A DNA stretch of 64,000 nt from Acrocarpospora catenulata (GTDB lineage: Bacteria > Actinomycetota > Actinomycetes > Streptosporangiales > Streptosporangiaceae). Where the stretch lies: NCBI RefSeq assembly GCF_018476525.1, contig NZ_JAHCST010000044.1, positions 1 to 64,000 on the forward strand, read 5' to 3'. Positions 18,200-28,451 of the stretch are shown here, piece by piece. The notes beneath the pieces were generated by a model that saw only the letters and a program-made list of their open reading frames with translations, did no database searches and had not been told where the DNA came from. The first letter of the stretch is position 1, and every line of letters starts with the position of its first letter. Position numbers and translations under genes: made by a program.

Positions 18200-18829
18200 G
18201 TGCCGATCAAACTGCCCGGTGGGCGCACGATGGGAATTCTGGCGGTCGGCGTCATCGCCGGTTCCGTCTTCGGTGTCGGTGGCATGGCCGTGGCGTCGTC
18301 CGTCATGTCCGACGAGGTGGTCCACGCCTGTGTCGCCAAGAAGACGCGCTACGTGCGGGTCGTGAACGCCACGGCCACCTGCAAGCCCACGGAGTACAAG
18401 CTGGGCTGGAACAAGACCGGCCCCCAGGGCTCGCCTGGCGCCTCCGGCCCGGCCGGCCCGGCTGGCCCGCAGGGGCTCCGCGGCTTGCAGGGGCTGAAGG
18501 GTGACAAGGGGAACGCCGGCGCACAGGGCCCGAAGGGCGACAAGGGAGAGACCGGCGCGCAGGGTGAGCGAGGCCCGCAGGGTCCCGCGGGTTCGAACCA
18601 GGTCCAGTACAACGCCATGCAGTTCAAGTTCGAGGGCAAGGCGTCCGCGGTCACCGCCCATTGCCCGACGGGCTGGCTCGCCACCGGTGGCAGTTACACG
18701 TTGACCGAGGGCAGCCACGACGGCCTCGACGGCGCGTGGCCGTACTCCACCAACGGAGTCCCGACCGGCTGGACCGTGCAGGGCAAGAACGGCAAGGGCA
18801 CGGTCCACGTGGTCTGCATCAAGGGATGA
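18200..18829 (+). CDS. Collagen-like secreted/membrane-anchored protein
   Basis: From GTG 18200, preceded by GGAGG at a 9-base spacing, the product is 209 residues. Residues 12-35 form a signal anchor ([20 protein letters not shown]). A short cysteine-flanked segment ([14 protein letters not shown], then TCKP) is followed by 19 unbroken Gly-X-Y triplets (18419-18589), rich in GPQ, GPA, GDK and GER as in collagen-like bacterial proteins. The C-terminal 75 residues form a globular head with two Cys (AHCPTGW and VVCIKG). This head-and-stalk plan is common in actinobacterial surface proteins of unknown role. The gene stands alone with its own terminator. Confidence 0.85.
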   Translation: MPIKLPGGRTMGILAVGVIAGSVFGVGGMAVASSVMSDEVVHACVAKKTRYVRVVNATATCKPTEYKLGWNKTGPQGSPGASGPAGPAGPQGLRGLQGLKGDKGNAGAQGPKGDKGETGAQGERGPQGPAGSNQVQYNAMQFKFEGKASAVTAHCPTGWLATGGSYTLTEGSHDGLDGAWPYSTNGVPTGWTVQGKNGKGTVHVVCIKG

Positions 18830-18873
18830 CACCCAGGTAAGGACGCGATCCACCCGATCTCGTCCACGGGACA

Positions 18874-18909
18874 GGAGGCCGTCGAGAATCTCGGCGGCCT
18901 CCTTTTCGT
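18874..18909 (+). terminator. Intrinsic terminator after collagen-like gene
   Basis: GGAGGCCG (18874-18881) pairs with CGGCCTCC (18895-18902), with an inner CGAG/CTCG pairing, followed by TTTTCGTTT. The position 45 bases after the collagen-like stop fits rho-independent termination. Confidence 0.75.
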
Positions 18910-19008
18910 TTCCCCGATTTCAGGCGGGAGCCGAGGCGACCAGGCACGGCTGGCGGTAATGCGGCCCATCGAGCCCATCAAGTCGTGTCCTGGTCATATG
19001 GTGGGATC

Positions 19009-19386
19009 GTGCTGGAAGACGTCCCCCGCGACCCGTTCGCGGACGACCCCAACGACCCCGCCGTGGAGCTGGGCGAGCTCGACGACCCCGAGCCGCTCAC
19101 CACCTCGGAGCGGAACGAGGCGCTGACCGACCTGGCCGACGTCGAAGTGTTCCGGTCGCTGCTGGAGCCCCAGGGAGTGCTGGGGCTCGTCCTGGACTGC
19201 CCGGAATGCGGGGAGCAGCACTACTTCGACTGGGACCTGCTCCGCGGCAACCTCCGCCAGATGATCGACAACGGCCGCCCCCAGGTGCACGAGCCCGCCT
19301 TCCAGCCCGACCCGGCGGACTACGTCAGCTGGGAGTACGCCCGCGGCTATGTGGACGGTGTGATCGACACCGAGGAAAGCCGCTGA
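19009..19386 (+). CDS. DUF5319 family protein
   Basis: A small acidic actinobacterial protein of unknown role. From GTG 19009 it has 125 residues beginning LEDVPRDPFADDP, the usual N-terminus of the group; GTG 18985 would add eight residues. A single Cys pair in DCPECGEQHYFDW looks like half a zinc ribbon. The C-terminus is [13 protein letters not shown]. In Streptomyces and relatives the same gene lies beside guaB and the sigma factor gene, and it does so here. Its 3' end overlaps the convergent small anti-sigma candidate by 40 bases. Confidence 0.82.
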   Translation: MLEDVPRDPFADDPNDPAVELGELDDPEPLTTSERNEALTDLADVEVFRSLLEPQGVLGLVLDCPECGEQHYFDWDLLRGNLRQMIDNGRPQVHEPAFQPDPADYVSWEYARGYVDGVIDTEESR

Positions 19387-19508
19387 GTGTCGTAGATACT
19401 GTCCACGTCGGCGACCAGCGCGCGCAGCACCAGAATCGCCGGATCCGACGAACGGACCGGCTCCCGGCGGCCCAGCGCGTCGAGCACCACGTCAACGTCG
19501 TGAGTCAC
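19347..19508 (-). CDS. RsdA-like mini anti-sigma factor candidate (53 aa)
   Basis: The sigma factor gene ends in TGA at 19507-19505, and a GTG start at 19508 overlaps it (GTGA), the usual sign of translational coupling. The resulting 53-residue frame has [12 protein letters not shown] followed by an acidic/hydrophobic helix [12 protein letters not shown]. This resembles the sigma-D-binding N-terminal domain of mycobacterial RsdA (D-x-LLDAL-x-RE pattern). No membrane segment or extracytoplasmic domain follows, unlike RsdA. The assignment rests on remembered similarity plus the overlap. The last 40 bases overlap the convergent DUF5319 gene. Confidence 0.6.
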   Translation of the reverse strand: MTHDVDVVLDALGRREPVRSSDPAILVLRALVADVDSIYDTQRLSSVSITPST

Positions 19509-20161
19509 GCAATCGACTCTAGCTCTGCCATCTGACGAAGCCGCGCAAGAGCCCGATGCTGTGCCACCCGGACCGCCCCCGGGGACATGCCGAGAACGTT
19601 CCCGGTCTCCTCCGCCGACAGCCCCGAGACCACCCGCAGGATCAGCAGCTCCCGCTGGTTGTCGGGTAACCGGGAGAGCAGCGCCCGCGCGTGCTCGGCC
19701 TCGATGTACCGCACCACGGTCTCCTCGGGCCCCGGCCCCTCGTCGGGCCCGTCCGGCAGGTCCTGGGTCGGTACGGCGCTGCGCACCGAGCTGCGCAGCG
19801 CGTCGGCCACCTTGTGCGAGGCGATCCCGAACACGAACGACGCGAACGGCCGGCCCATGTCGCGGTAGCGCGGCAGCGCCGACAGCACCGCGATGCAGAC
19901 CTCCTGGGCCACGTCGTCGGCGATGTGGTAATGACCGGAGACCCGCCCGAGACGGGCCCTGCAATAGCGCACCACCATCGGGCGCAATTGGCCCAGCAGC
20001 GATTCGATGGCTTTGCGGTCTCCTGACACGGCGGCGCTGGTCAGTTCCCTGAGGTCGGACTCATCCGATCTCGTCGCAAGCCTTACCCCAGTTGCGGCGT
20101 CGGCGACGCATCCCTCGGTCACGTTAGGCATGATGCCCGCCACGATCGTGCATGTCCCCAT
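19505..20161 (-). CDS. shbA: RNA polymerase sigma factor, ShbA/SigD type
   Basis: This is a group 4 (ECF-like) sigma factor of up to 218 residues. Region 2 runs through [30 protein letters not shown] and [21 protein letters not shown]. Region 4 is [20 protein letters not shown] plus the helix-turn-helix [24 protein letters not shown]. Linkage to DUF5319 and guaB matches Streptomyces ShbA, which drives transcription of the principal sigma gene hrdB, and M. tuberculosis sigD. The start is uncertain: ATG 20161 has no clear ribosome site, and ATG 20131 (MPNVTEG) is equally possible. The stop overlaps the small anti-sigma candidate. Confidence 0.85.
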   Translation of the reverse strand: MGTCTIVAGIMPNVTEGCVADAATGVRLATRSDESDLRELTSAAVSGDRKAIESLLGQLRPMVVRYCRARLGRVSGHYHIADDVAQEVCIAVLSALPRYRDMGRPFASFVFGIASHKVADALRSSVRSAVPTQDLPDGPDEGPGPEETVVRYIEAEHARALLSRLPDNQRELLILRVVSGLSAEETGNVLGMSPGAVRVAQHRALARLRQMAELESIA

Positions 20162-20268
20162 GGTGAACGGCTACGGATTGGTCACATTGACGCAGCGATA
20201 ACCCTTGGTAATCAGCCGATCACCTAAGTGTTTGAACATTTCAGAAGAAAGCCGAATTCGCGCCTTTT

Positions 20269-20287
20269 CTGTCAGAGCTTCTGACAG
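20269..20287. promoter_or_regulatory. Palindrome upstream of sigma factor gene
   Basis: CTGTCAGA-GCT-TCTGACAG is a perfect inverted repeat with 8-base arms in the gap upstream of the sigma factor gene and downstream of groEL. It has no U-tract on either strand, so an operator is likelier than a terminator. The binding protein is unknown. Confidence 0.35.
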
Positions 20288-20340
20288 CTCAGAGCCGGTG
20301 TGACGTCTTATCTGGTCGTTAGGTTTACCCGTTGCTATAT

Positions 20341-20375
20341 AGAAGAACGGCCCCCGCCTCAAGTGGCGAGAGCCG
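20341..20375 (-). terminator. Intrinsic terminator after groEL
   Basis: On the minus strand CGGCTCTCGCC (20375-20365) pairs with GGCGGGGGCCG (20358-20348) over 11 positions with G-U pairs and a six-base loop, followed by TTCTTCT. It lies 24 bases beyond the groEL stop. Confidence 0.75.
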
Positions 20376-20399
20376 TACCTTCCTGATTCTTGCCGGGGC

Positions 20400-22112
<1,713 letters not shown>

Positions 22113-22119
22113 TCACGGC

Positions 22120-22431
22120 TTACTTCTCGACAATGGCGAGCACGTCACGGGCGGAAAGCACCAGGTACTCCTCGCCGCCGTACTTGACCTCGGTGCCGCC
22201 GTACTTGCTGTAGAGGACGACGTCGCCCTCGTTGACGTCGAGCGGAACGCGCTTGCTGCCGGACTCGTCCCAGTTGCCGGGGCCAACCGCGAGGACTTTG
22301 CCCTCCTGCGGCTTCTCCTTGGCGGTGTCCGGGATGACCAGACCGGAAGCGGTGGTCTGCTCGGCCTCAAGCGGCTGGACCACGATACGGTCGCCGAGCG
22401 GCTTTACGGGAACCTTAGTGGCGGTCGTCAC
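22120..22431 (-). CDS. groES: 10-kDa co-chaperonin GroES
   Basis: GroES is the lid of the GroEL chamber. The 103-residue protein has the family core [20 protein letters not shown] (with the mobile-loop region), the hydrophobic anchor [20 protein letters not shown] and the C-terminal [16 protein letters not shown]. It is the first gene of the groES-groEL operon. The leader holds a promoter and a CIRCE operator. Confidence 0.97.
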   Translation of the reverse strand: MTTATKVPVKPLGDRIVVQPLEAEQTTASGLVIPDTAKEKPQEGKVLAVGPGNWDESGSKRVPLDVNEGDVVLYSKYGGTEVKYGGEEYLVLSARDVLAIVEK

Positions 22432-22527
22432 GATCGGACCTCCCCTTCAGATTGCGATGTGTGAGCTGAAGAGGCGACCAGCGGCCTGCCGTCGCGGGTG
22501 TCAGACCTGCCTCGTCGCTTAGTTGGT

Positions 22528-22554
22528 TTGGCACTCTCCCTAGGCGAGTGCCAA
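22528..22554 (-). promoter_or_regulatory. CIRCE element (HrcA operator)
   Basis: TTGGCACTC and GAGTGCCAA flank a 9-base spacer, forming a perfect dyad that matches the CIRCE consensus TTAGCACTC-N9-GAGTGCTAA except one symmetric base per arm. It overlaps the expected transcription start of groES, so HrcA repression that is relieved by heat is expected. Confidence 0.93.
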
Positions 22555-22560
22555 CACGAA

Positions 22561-22589
22561 ACAGTATGCACAACCCCCGAGTCCGTCAA
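22561..22589 (-). promoter_or_regulatory. groES-groEL promoter
   Basis: On the minus strand TTGACG (22589-22584) and TACTGT (22566-22561) are separated by exactly 17 bases, a housekeeping-type promoter. The predicted transcription start falls inside the CIRCE element. Confidence 0.75.
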
Positions 22590-22678
22590 CACGAACTCCC
22601 CGCCCAGGTCAGCTCCCTCTTCCGCCCGCCGCGAACGCGGCACCGACGACGAGCGGCACACCGGATAGCCTCGGAATC

Positions 22679-23857
22679 GTGGAGTTGGGTCAGTTTGAGC
22701 TGCTGCTGACGCCGGCGGGGCAGAAGGTGCTCGCGGAGGCGGTCGAGCTTGTTCGGGGTGGGGCTGATCCGGTGCAGGCGGCCACGGCGCTTCGGCGTGG
22801 GTATGGGGCCGATCTGGTGAGTGCGGCGCTGACGCAGGCGGGGTTGCGGCGGCGGGCGGTGGTGAAGTTCGGGGCGGATGCGGAGGTCATGTACTTCACG
22901 CCGCAGGGGCTGGAGCAGGCCACCCGGGTGGAGGTGGCCGAGCATCGGGCGCGGCGGCTGGTCGATCGGTGGGGGGCCGGGTCGGTGGCGGACGCCTGTT
23001 GCGGGATCGGCGGGGATCTGGTCGCGTTGGCGCGGGCGGGGTGTGCCGTGGACGCGGTGGACGTCGATCCGGTGACGGCGGCGGTGGCCAGGGCCAATGT
23101 GGCGGCGCTGGGGTTGCGGGCGTCGGTGCGGGTGGCGGACGCGGGGGAACTGGATCCGGGCGCCTACGACGTGTGGTTCGCCGATCCGGCCCGGCGGACG
23201 TCGAATCGGCGGACGTTCGACCCGAATGCGTACACACCGGCCTGGCCGGTTCTGATGGAGATGGTAGGGCGTTCCCGGGCAGCGTGTCTCAAGGTGGCGC
23301 CGGGCATTCCTTATGAGTTCATTCCGGACGGCACCGAAGCCGAATGGGTTTCTTTTCGAGGTGAAGTAAAGGAAGCGTCCCTGTGGCTGGGGGATAAATC
23401 GCAAGAAGTCCGGAGAAAGGCAACTTTGTTGCCAATTAGGGAAACGCTTGAGGCGTCCGGCGTCGAACCCGAAGTGGGGACAATCGGGCGATATCTCTAC
23501 GACCCCGACGGCGCCGCCGTCCGCGCCCACCTGGTCGCCGAAGTAGCCCAGATCATCACCGGCCGCCTCATCGACCCGCAGATCGCCTACATCACCTCAG
23601 ACAGCCCGGCGCGCAGCCCGTGGGTGTCGGGGTACGAGGTCGAGGAGGTCATGCCCTTCTCCCTCAAACGCCTCAGAGCGGCCCTGAGAGACCGCCACGT
23701 CGGCTCCGTGACCATCAAGAAGCGCGGCTCGGCGGTGGACGTCGAACGCCTCCGCAGGGACCTGCGCCTGCACGGCGACAACACCCGCGTGGTCCTCCTG
23801 ACGAGGCTCGGCAACCGCCCGATCGCCATCCTGGCCACCGAGCTGCCGACCCCCTGA
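22679..23857 (+). CDS. Class I SAM methyltransferase with THUMP-like domain
   Basis: This 392-residue actinobacterial protein starts at GTG 22679 (ELGQFELLLTPAGQKVL). The methyltransferase core has the SAM site VADACCGIGGDLVALA (about 104-119), the acidic turn VDAVDVDP and the motif IV-like FADPARR. The C-terminal 90 residues carry the THUMP-like domain often found with RNA methyltransferases (VGSVTIKKRGSAVD, VVLLTRLGNRPIAILA). RNA is therefore the likely substrate, but the site is unknown. It is divergent from groES and followed by the coiled-coil gene 167 bases on. Confidence 0.85.
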   Translation: MELGQFELLLTPAGQKVLAEAVELVRGGADPVQAATALRRGYGADLVSAALTQAGLRRRAVVKFGADAEVMYFTPQGLEQATRVEVAEHRARRLVDRWGAGSVADACCGIGGDLVALARAGCAVDAVDVDPVTAAVARANVAALGLRASVRVADAGELDPGAYDVWFADPARRTSNRRTFDPNAYTPAWPVLMEMVGRSRAACLKVAPGIPYEFIPDGTEAEWVSFRGEVKEASLWLGDKSQEVRRKATLLPIRETLEASGVEPEVGTIGRYLYDPDGAAVRAHLVAEVAQIITGRLIDPQIAYITSDSPARSPWVSGYEVEEVMPFSLKRLRAALRDRHVGSVTIKKRGSAVDVERLRRDLRLHGDNTRVVLLTRLGNRPIAILATELPTP

Positions 23858-24024
23858 ACCTGGGCATTCCAGGGGGAATCACGATCTTTGGCCGTCCACC
23901 CCGAAGCCACGGCCACGAAGGGCTACAGTTCGGTGACGGTACGTGTTTGCGCGTGCTTACCCCTGTCGAACCGGACCATTTCCACCGCTGCGATTCGAAA
24001 CGTCGGCGAGTGAAGGAGCCTTCG

Positions 24025-25512
24025 GTGGACCACTCCAGCCACACCCTCCTCCAAGCGGGCAGCCAGGCGGCCGTCTCCGACCGCATGCGCGAGCTGCTGG
24101 CCCGCGCCGCCCAGGACCACGTCTACGAGCAGCGCACCCAGGGCGCGGTGCTGGACGAGATCCGGCAGCGTCTGGAGGGCATGGAATGGCTCCTCCGCGA
24201 GGTGCGCGAACGCGAGCTGGGCGGCCTCAACGGCAGCGTGGAGGCGGTCAGCGTCCGCCTGGACGACATCGTCACCCGGCCGCCGTCCTGGGCCGAGGGC
24301 CTGGCCCAGCACGTCGAGCTGGTCCGCGACCACGTGGACGCGGTCAACGTCCGGGTCGGCGGCATCGGCGACCGGGTCACCCCGCTGGCCGAGCTGCCCA
24401 GCCTGTGGGCGGACGTGAGCACGGTCGGGGAGAGCGTGGAGGAGGCGCTGTCCCGGCTCCAGTCCCTGCTGGACGGCGCGCAGGGCATGGCCGAGCGCAT
24501 GGAGCGCTACACCGCGCTGCTCGGGCAGGTCCAGGAGGCCATGGAGGCGGCCGCCGGCCGGTTCACCCGGCTGGACAAGGCCCTCACCGAGCTGGGCCAG
24601 CGCACCGAGCGCCTGGAGGGCGGTGTGCTCGACCTGACCGGCGTGCTGACGGGCGCGGTGCAGGAGCTCACCACCACCGTCGAGCAGGCCACCGGGAAGG
24701 TGCTGACCCGTCTCGGCGACCTGGAGTCCCGGCAGGCCGCGACCATCGCCCGGCTGGACCGCATCGACGGCCGGATCGAGACCGCCGACGAGTGCCTGGC
24801 CGACATCGACACCCGGCTGACCGGCGTGGAGTCCCGGCTGACCGGCGTGGAGACCCACCAGGGCCACCACGACGACCGCTTCGAGGCCCTGGACGGCCGC
24901 GTGGACACCCGCTTCACCACCCTGGACGAGCGCCTCACCGCCGCCGACCAGCGGGCCGCCGCGCAGGCCACGGCGCTGAACGAGGACCTCGGCACCCGCA
25001 TCGCCACCCTGGACACCGAGCTGAGCACCCGCATCGTCACCCTCGGCGAGTCGCTCGGCGCCCGCCTCACCACCCTGGACGAGAGCGTGGGCGACCGGGT
25101 CGCGGCCCTGGACGGCACGCTGCTGACCCGCATCTCCGACCTGGACGACCGGGTGGGCGACCGCCTGGACAGCGTGGACGACCGGGTGGAGGCGGTCAGC
25201 CAGCGCGTCGGCCAGCTCCCGGCCACCCTGGAGATCGGCGCCCTGCACAAGAACCTCGGCGAACTCGCCGCCGACCAGGCCGGCCACTTCGAGAACGCCC
25301 AGGCACGCCTCGCGGAGGCCGCCGGCGCCCTCACCGAGCTGATCGGCGCCCGCCCCGACCAGGACCGCCTGGCAGAAACCCTCACCAAAACCCTCACCCA
25401 GAGCATGGACCCGGCCCACGCCGACATGACCCGCCGCCTCGGCATCCTCGAGGAAACCATGCTCGCCCTGGCCGAAGCCCTGCTCCGCCCCACCCGGACC
25501 GGCAAGGACTGA
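24025..25512 (+). CDS. Long coiled-coil protein with 11-residue repeats
   Basis: I do not recognise a family. From GTG 24025 (AAGGAG, about 6-base spacer) the product has 495 residues, with one Cys and no signal peptide or membrane helix. Almost the whole chain is predicted amphipathic helix. Residues 324-389 contain six head-to-tail 11-residue repeats of the form x-R-[IVL]-x-x-L-[DG]-x-x-[LV]-x (for example TRIVTLGESLG and ARLTTLDESVG). Hendecads form slightly right-handed coiled coils. Earlier segments are less regular heptads. A cytosolic scaffold or filament-forming role is a guess; a polar-growth or nucleoid role cannot be told from sequence. The frame is open upstream but unsupported. 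Confidence 0.75.
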   Translation: MDHSSHTLLQAGSQAAVSDRMRELLARAAQDHVYEQRTQGAVLDEIRQRLEGMEWLLREVRERELGGLNGSVEAVSVRLDDIVTRPPSWAEGLAQHVELVRDHVDAVNVRVGGIGDRVTPLAELPSLWADVSTVGESVEEALSRLQSLLDGAQGMAERMERYTALLGQVQEAMEAAAGRFTRLDKALTELGQRTERLEGGVLDLTGVLTGAVQELTTTVEQATGKVLTRLGDLESRQAATIARLDRIDGRIETADECLADIDTRLTGVESRLTGVETHQGHHDDRFEALDGRVDTRFTTLDERLTAADQRAAAQATALNEDLGTRIATLDTELSTRIVTLGESLGARLTTLDESVGDRVAALDGTLLTRISDLDDRVGDRLDSVDDRVEAVSQRVGQLPATLEIGALHKNLGELAADQAGHFENAQARLAEAAGALTELIGARPDQDRLAETLTKTLTQSMDPAHADMTRRLGILEETMLALAEALLRPTRTGKD

Positions 25513-25543
25513 ATTTGTCGGTGGCATCGGGTAGCAAGGGAGC

Positions 25544-26224
25544 GTGACGAACTTCGTGCTGCTCCCCGGCGGGGGTTCCGGGCCGGGTTACTGGGCACCG
25601 CTGGCGCGTGAACTGCGCCGCCGAGGCCACGGGGCGATCCCCGTCGAGTTGCCCTACGAGGACCCGCAGGCGGGCCTGGAGGAGTATGCGGACGCGGTGG
25701 CCGCGGCCGTCGGCGACCAGCCTGACCTGGTGGTGGTGGCGCACTCGTTCGGCGGATTCACCGGCCCGCTCGTCTGCGACCGGGTGCCCGTCCAGACCCT
25801 GGTGTTCCTGGCGGGCATGATCCCGCGCCCCGGCGAGCGGCCCATCGACTGGTGGTCGAACACCGGCCACGAGCAGGCCCTCAGCGAGAGCAACCGCCGC
25901 CACGGCCACGACCCCGGCGACGGGAACCCCTACGCCCTGTTCCTGCACGACGTGCCCCGCGACCTGGCCGACGAGGCGCTGGCCGACGGCCGTGATCAGG
26001 CGGACACCTCGATGCTCGCGCCCTGGCCGCGGCCCGCGCTCCCCGACGTCCCCACCCGCGCCCTGGCCTGCGCCGAGGACCGCTACTTCCCGCTGGAGTT
26101 CATGCGGGAGGTGACCCGGGACCGGCTGGGCTTCGCACCGGAGGTGGTCCCGGGCAGCCACAGCGCGATGCTGAGCCGCACGGCGGAGCTCGCCGACGCC
26201 CTGGAGCGGCCGGTCAGACGTTGA
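25544..26224 (+). CDS. Alpha/beta hydrolase (esterase-like)
   Basis: A compact 226-residue hydrolase starting at GTG 25544. The nucleophile elbow is AHSFGG (Ser about 68), the acid is probably Asp in CAEDRYF and the base His is in PGSHSAM. The N-terminus [14 protein letters not shown] carries the oxyanion-hole glycines. It resembles the small salicylate-esterase/EstC-like actinobacterial group with unknown substrate. It starts 31 bases after the coiled-coil gene, so they may be co-transcribed. Its 3' end overlaps convergent tsaD by 11 bases. Confidence 0.85.
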   Translation: MTNFVLLPGGGSGPGYWAPLARELRRRGHGAIPVELPYEDPQAGLEEYADAVAAAVGDQPDLVVVAHSFGGFTGPLVCDRVPVQTLVFLAGMIPRPGERPIDWWSNTGHEQALSESNRRHGHDPGDGNPYALFLHDVPRDLADEALADGRDQADTSMLAPWPRPALPDVPTRALACAEDRYFPLEFMREVTRDRLGFAPEVVPGSHSAMLSRTAELADALERPVRR

Positions 26225-27236
26225 TCGTGGTGATAGGCAGCGAGGAGTCGGCCGGGATGGCCAGGTCCGAGGGGGCGGCGCCGGCCTCCAGCAGGGTGGC
26301 CCCCAGGGCCGCCACCATGGCCCCGTTGTCGGTGCACAGGCCCGGCCGGGGCACGCGCAGGGTGATTCCGGCGGCGTCGCACCGCTCCTGGGCCAGGGCG
26401 CGGAGCCGGGAGTTGGCCGCCACGCCGCCCCCGATGAGCAGGTGCTCGACGCCGTGCCGGGCGCACGCCTCCAGGGCCTTACGGGTGAGCACGTCCACCA
26501 CCGCCTCCTGGAAGGACGCGGCCACGTCCGGCACCGAGACGCCGGCGCCGGACCGCTCGACGTAGCGGGCGACGGCGGTCTTCAGGCCGGAGAAGGAGAA
26601 GTCGAGGGTGCCGTCGTCGGCCTTGCCGCGCGGAAAGGCGATGGCCGTGCCGGAGCCCTCGCGGGCGGCGCGGTCGATGTGCGGGCCACCGGGGAACGGC
26701 AGGCCGAGCACCCGGGCCACCTTGTCGAAGGCCTCCCCGGCCGCGTCGTCGACGGTCGAGCCGAGGGAGATCACGTCCTTGGCCACGTCGGGCACCAGCA
26801 GCAGCGAGGAGTGCCCGCCGGAGACCAGCAGGGCCAGGCACGGCTTGGGCAGCGGCCCGTGTTCGAGCTGGTCCACGGCCACGTGCGCGGCCAGGTGGTT
26901 GACTCCATAGAGCGGCACCCCGAGCCCCAGCGCGTACGCCTTGGCGGCGGCCACGCCCACCAGGAGGGCGCCGGCCAGCCCGGGGCCCGCGGTGACCGCG
27001 ACGGCGTCGATGTCGGCGAACCGCAGCCCCGCCTTGGTCAGCGCGCTCTCCACGGTCTGGGCCATCGCGTCCAGGTGGGCGCGGGAGGCCACCTCGGGCA
27101 CCACGCCGCCGAACCGGGCGTGCTCGTCCATGCTGGAGGCGATCGTGTCGGCGAGCAGGGTGTGCCCGCGCACGATGCCCACGCCGGTCTCGTCGCAGGA
27201 GGTCTCGATCCCCAGGACGATCGGCTGGTCAGCCAT
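26214..27236 (-). CDS. tsaD: tRNA N6-adenosine threonylcarbamoyltransferase TsaD
   Basis: TsaD transfers threonylcarbamoyl to A37 of ANN-decoding tRNAs to make t6A, together with TsaB and TsaE. The 340-residue protein has the ASKHA fold with [16 protein letters not shown] at the start, the iron/metal HxxxH in [19 protein letters not shown] and the C-terminal [11 protein letters not shown]. It is last in the tsaB-rimI-tsaD run and overlaps the rimI stop by 8 bases. Confidence 0.96.
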   Translation of the reverse strand: MADQPIVLGIETSCDETGVGIVRGHTLLADTIASSMDEHARFGGVVPEVASRAHLDAMAQTVESALTKAGLRFADIDAVAVTAGPGLAGALLVGVAAAKAYALGLGVPLYGVNHLAAHVAVDQLEHGPLPKPCLALLVSGGHSSLLLVPDVAKDVISLGSTVDDAAGEAFDKVARVLGLPFPGGPHIDRAAREGSGTAIAFPRGKADDGTLDFSFSGLKTAVARYVERSGAGVSVPDVAASFQEAVVDVLTRKALEACARHGVEHLLIGGGVAANSRLRALAQERCDAAGITLRVPRPGLCTDNGAMVAALGATLLEAGAAPSDLAIPADSSLPITTINV

Positions 27237-27687
27237 CGAGTCTCCTCACCATTGTGATCGCGTCGGTGCCGTCGTCGTAGTAGCGGCGGCGCACGCCGAA
27301 CGAGGTGAACCCGAAACGTTCGTACATGGCCTGCGCCGCCGGGTTGTCGGCGCGCACCTCAAGGAAGATTTCGGTCGCCCCGCGCCGGCCCGCCTCGGCG
27401 AGCAGCTCGGTGAGCAACTGGGAGCCGATGCCGGATCTGCGGTGCTCGGCGTACACGGCGATGGTCTGCACGTCGCCCTGGTCGGCGGACACGGCCAGCC
27501 CGGCGTAGCCGACGACCTGGCCCTCGACCTCGGCGACCAGGTAGTGCCGGGTGCGCGGCTGGTCGGCCAGCTCGCCACGCATCATGCCCTCGCTCCAGGC
27601 GTCGGAGGGGAAGGTGGCCCGCTCGATCGCCATGACGGCGGGCAGGTCCCCCGTGGTCATCTGCCGGAGCGCGGCCACCGCCATCAC
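27229..27687 (-). CDS. rimI: Ribosomal protein S18-alanine N-acetyltransferase
   Basis: This 152-residue GNAT acetyltransferase has the acetyl-CoA site [15 protein letters not shown] and a C-terminal [23 protein letters not shown]. RimI acetylates the N-terminus of S18. Position between tsaB and tsaD is the standard arrangement. The start overlaps the tsaB stop (ATGA). Confidence 0.93.
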   Translation of the reverse strand: MMAVAALRQMTTGDLPAVMAIERATFPSDAWSEGMMRGELADQPRTRHYLVAEVEGQVVGYAGLAVSADQGDVQTIAVYAEHRRSGIGSQLLTELLAEAGRRGATEIFLEVRADNPAAQAMYERFGFTSFGVRRRYYDDGTDAITMVRRLDG

Positions 27688-28394
27688 GCGGTCACCCGCT
27701 TGGGCGCCCCCGGGATCTGCGCGTCCGGGCGGCGCAGGTAGATGGGTGCGGCGGGCCCGAGCACCGACCGGCCCTGGGCGGCCTCCTCGGAGTCGATGCG
27801 GCCCTCGGGCAGCCTGGCCGCCGCCAGGGCCTCCTCCGGGGTCAGCATCGCGAGTTGTTCGGCCGCCAGCGCCGCCAGCGCGCCGGCCGACGGGTGTTCC
27901 GGGCCGGTCACCGGGCCGATGATCTCCTCATAGAGGCGGACCCCGACGACGGCGTCCCCGGCGGGCACGTCGTGCGGCCGGGCCACCCGCGGGCCGTCCA
28001 CCCGGGTGCGGGCGTCGCCGTACCTGGCCCAGAAGAGCTCCTTGCGGCGGGCGTCGGTGACCACCGTGAACGGCCCCGGCAGGCCCGCCTCGTACGCCAC
28101 CGCGTCCAGCGTGCACACCCCGTACGCCGGGACGCCCAGCGTGGTGGCCAGCGCCCGCGCGGTCATCAGCCCGACCCGCAGCCCCGTGTACGGCCCCGGC
28201 CCGGCTCCGGCCACGACCGCGGTCACCTCGCCCAGCCGCGCGCCCGACTCGCGGAGCACGGTCTGAATCGCGGGGGCGAGCAGCTCGCCATGCCGCCGTG
28301 CGTCGATGGTGGTGGATTCGGCCAGCACGCGCGTTCCGTCATGCAATGCGGCCGTAACGGCGGGGGTAGCGGTATCAAAGGCCAGGACCAGCAC
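27684..28394 (-). CDS. tsaB: tRNA t6A synthesis protein TsaB
   Basis: TsaB is the scaffold partner of TsaD in t6A synthesis. It is 236 residues from GTG 28394, where the conserved VLVLAFDTATPAVTAAL begins; an ATG at 28418 would add eight unconserved residues. The hallmark GAGPGPYTGLRVGL (about 72-85) is intact, as is ALATTLGVPAYGV. It is followed by rimI (ATGA) and tsaD. Confidence 0.93.
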   Translation of the reverse strand: MLVLAFDTATPAVTAALHDGTRVLAESTTIDARRHGELLAPAIQTVLRESGARLGEVTAVVAGAGPGPYTGLRVGLMTARALATTLGVPAYGVCTLDAVAYEAGLPGPFTVVTDARRKELFWARYGDARTRVDGPRVARPHDVPAGDAVVGVRLYEEIIGPVTGPEHPSAGALAALAAEQLAMLTPEEALAAARLPEGRIDSEEAAQGRSVLGPAAPIYLRRPDAQIPGAPKRVTA

Positions 28395-28451
28395 GAACAA
28401 CAAGCCTAGCCGCTCCACGGAGCGGTACGCGTACGCTCAGGAATCGGCCGC

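Noticed and set aside
20171-20362. 63-residue minus-strand frame upstream of the sigma factor gene
   Set aside because: It overlaps the groEL terminator and the palindrome, has atypical codon use and no recognised domain.
23923-25547. Two 534-residue frames overlapping the coiled-coil gene on both strands
   Set aside because: They arise from the repetitive GC-rich coding of the coiled-coil gene; only the frame with a ribosome site and helical pattern is kept.
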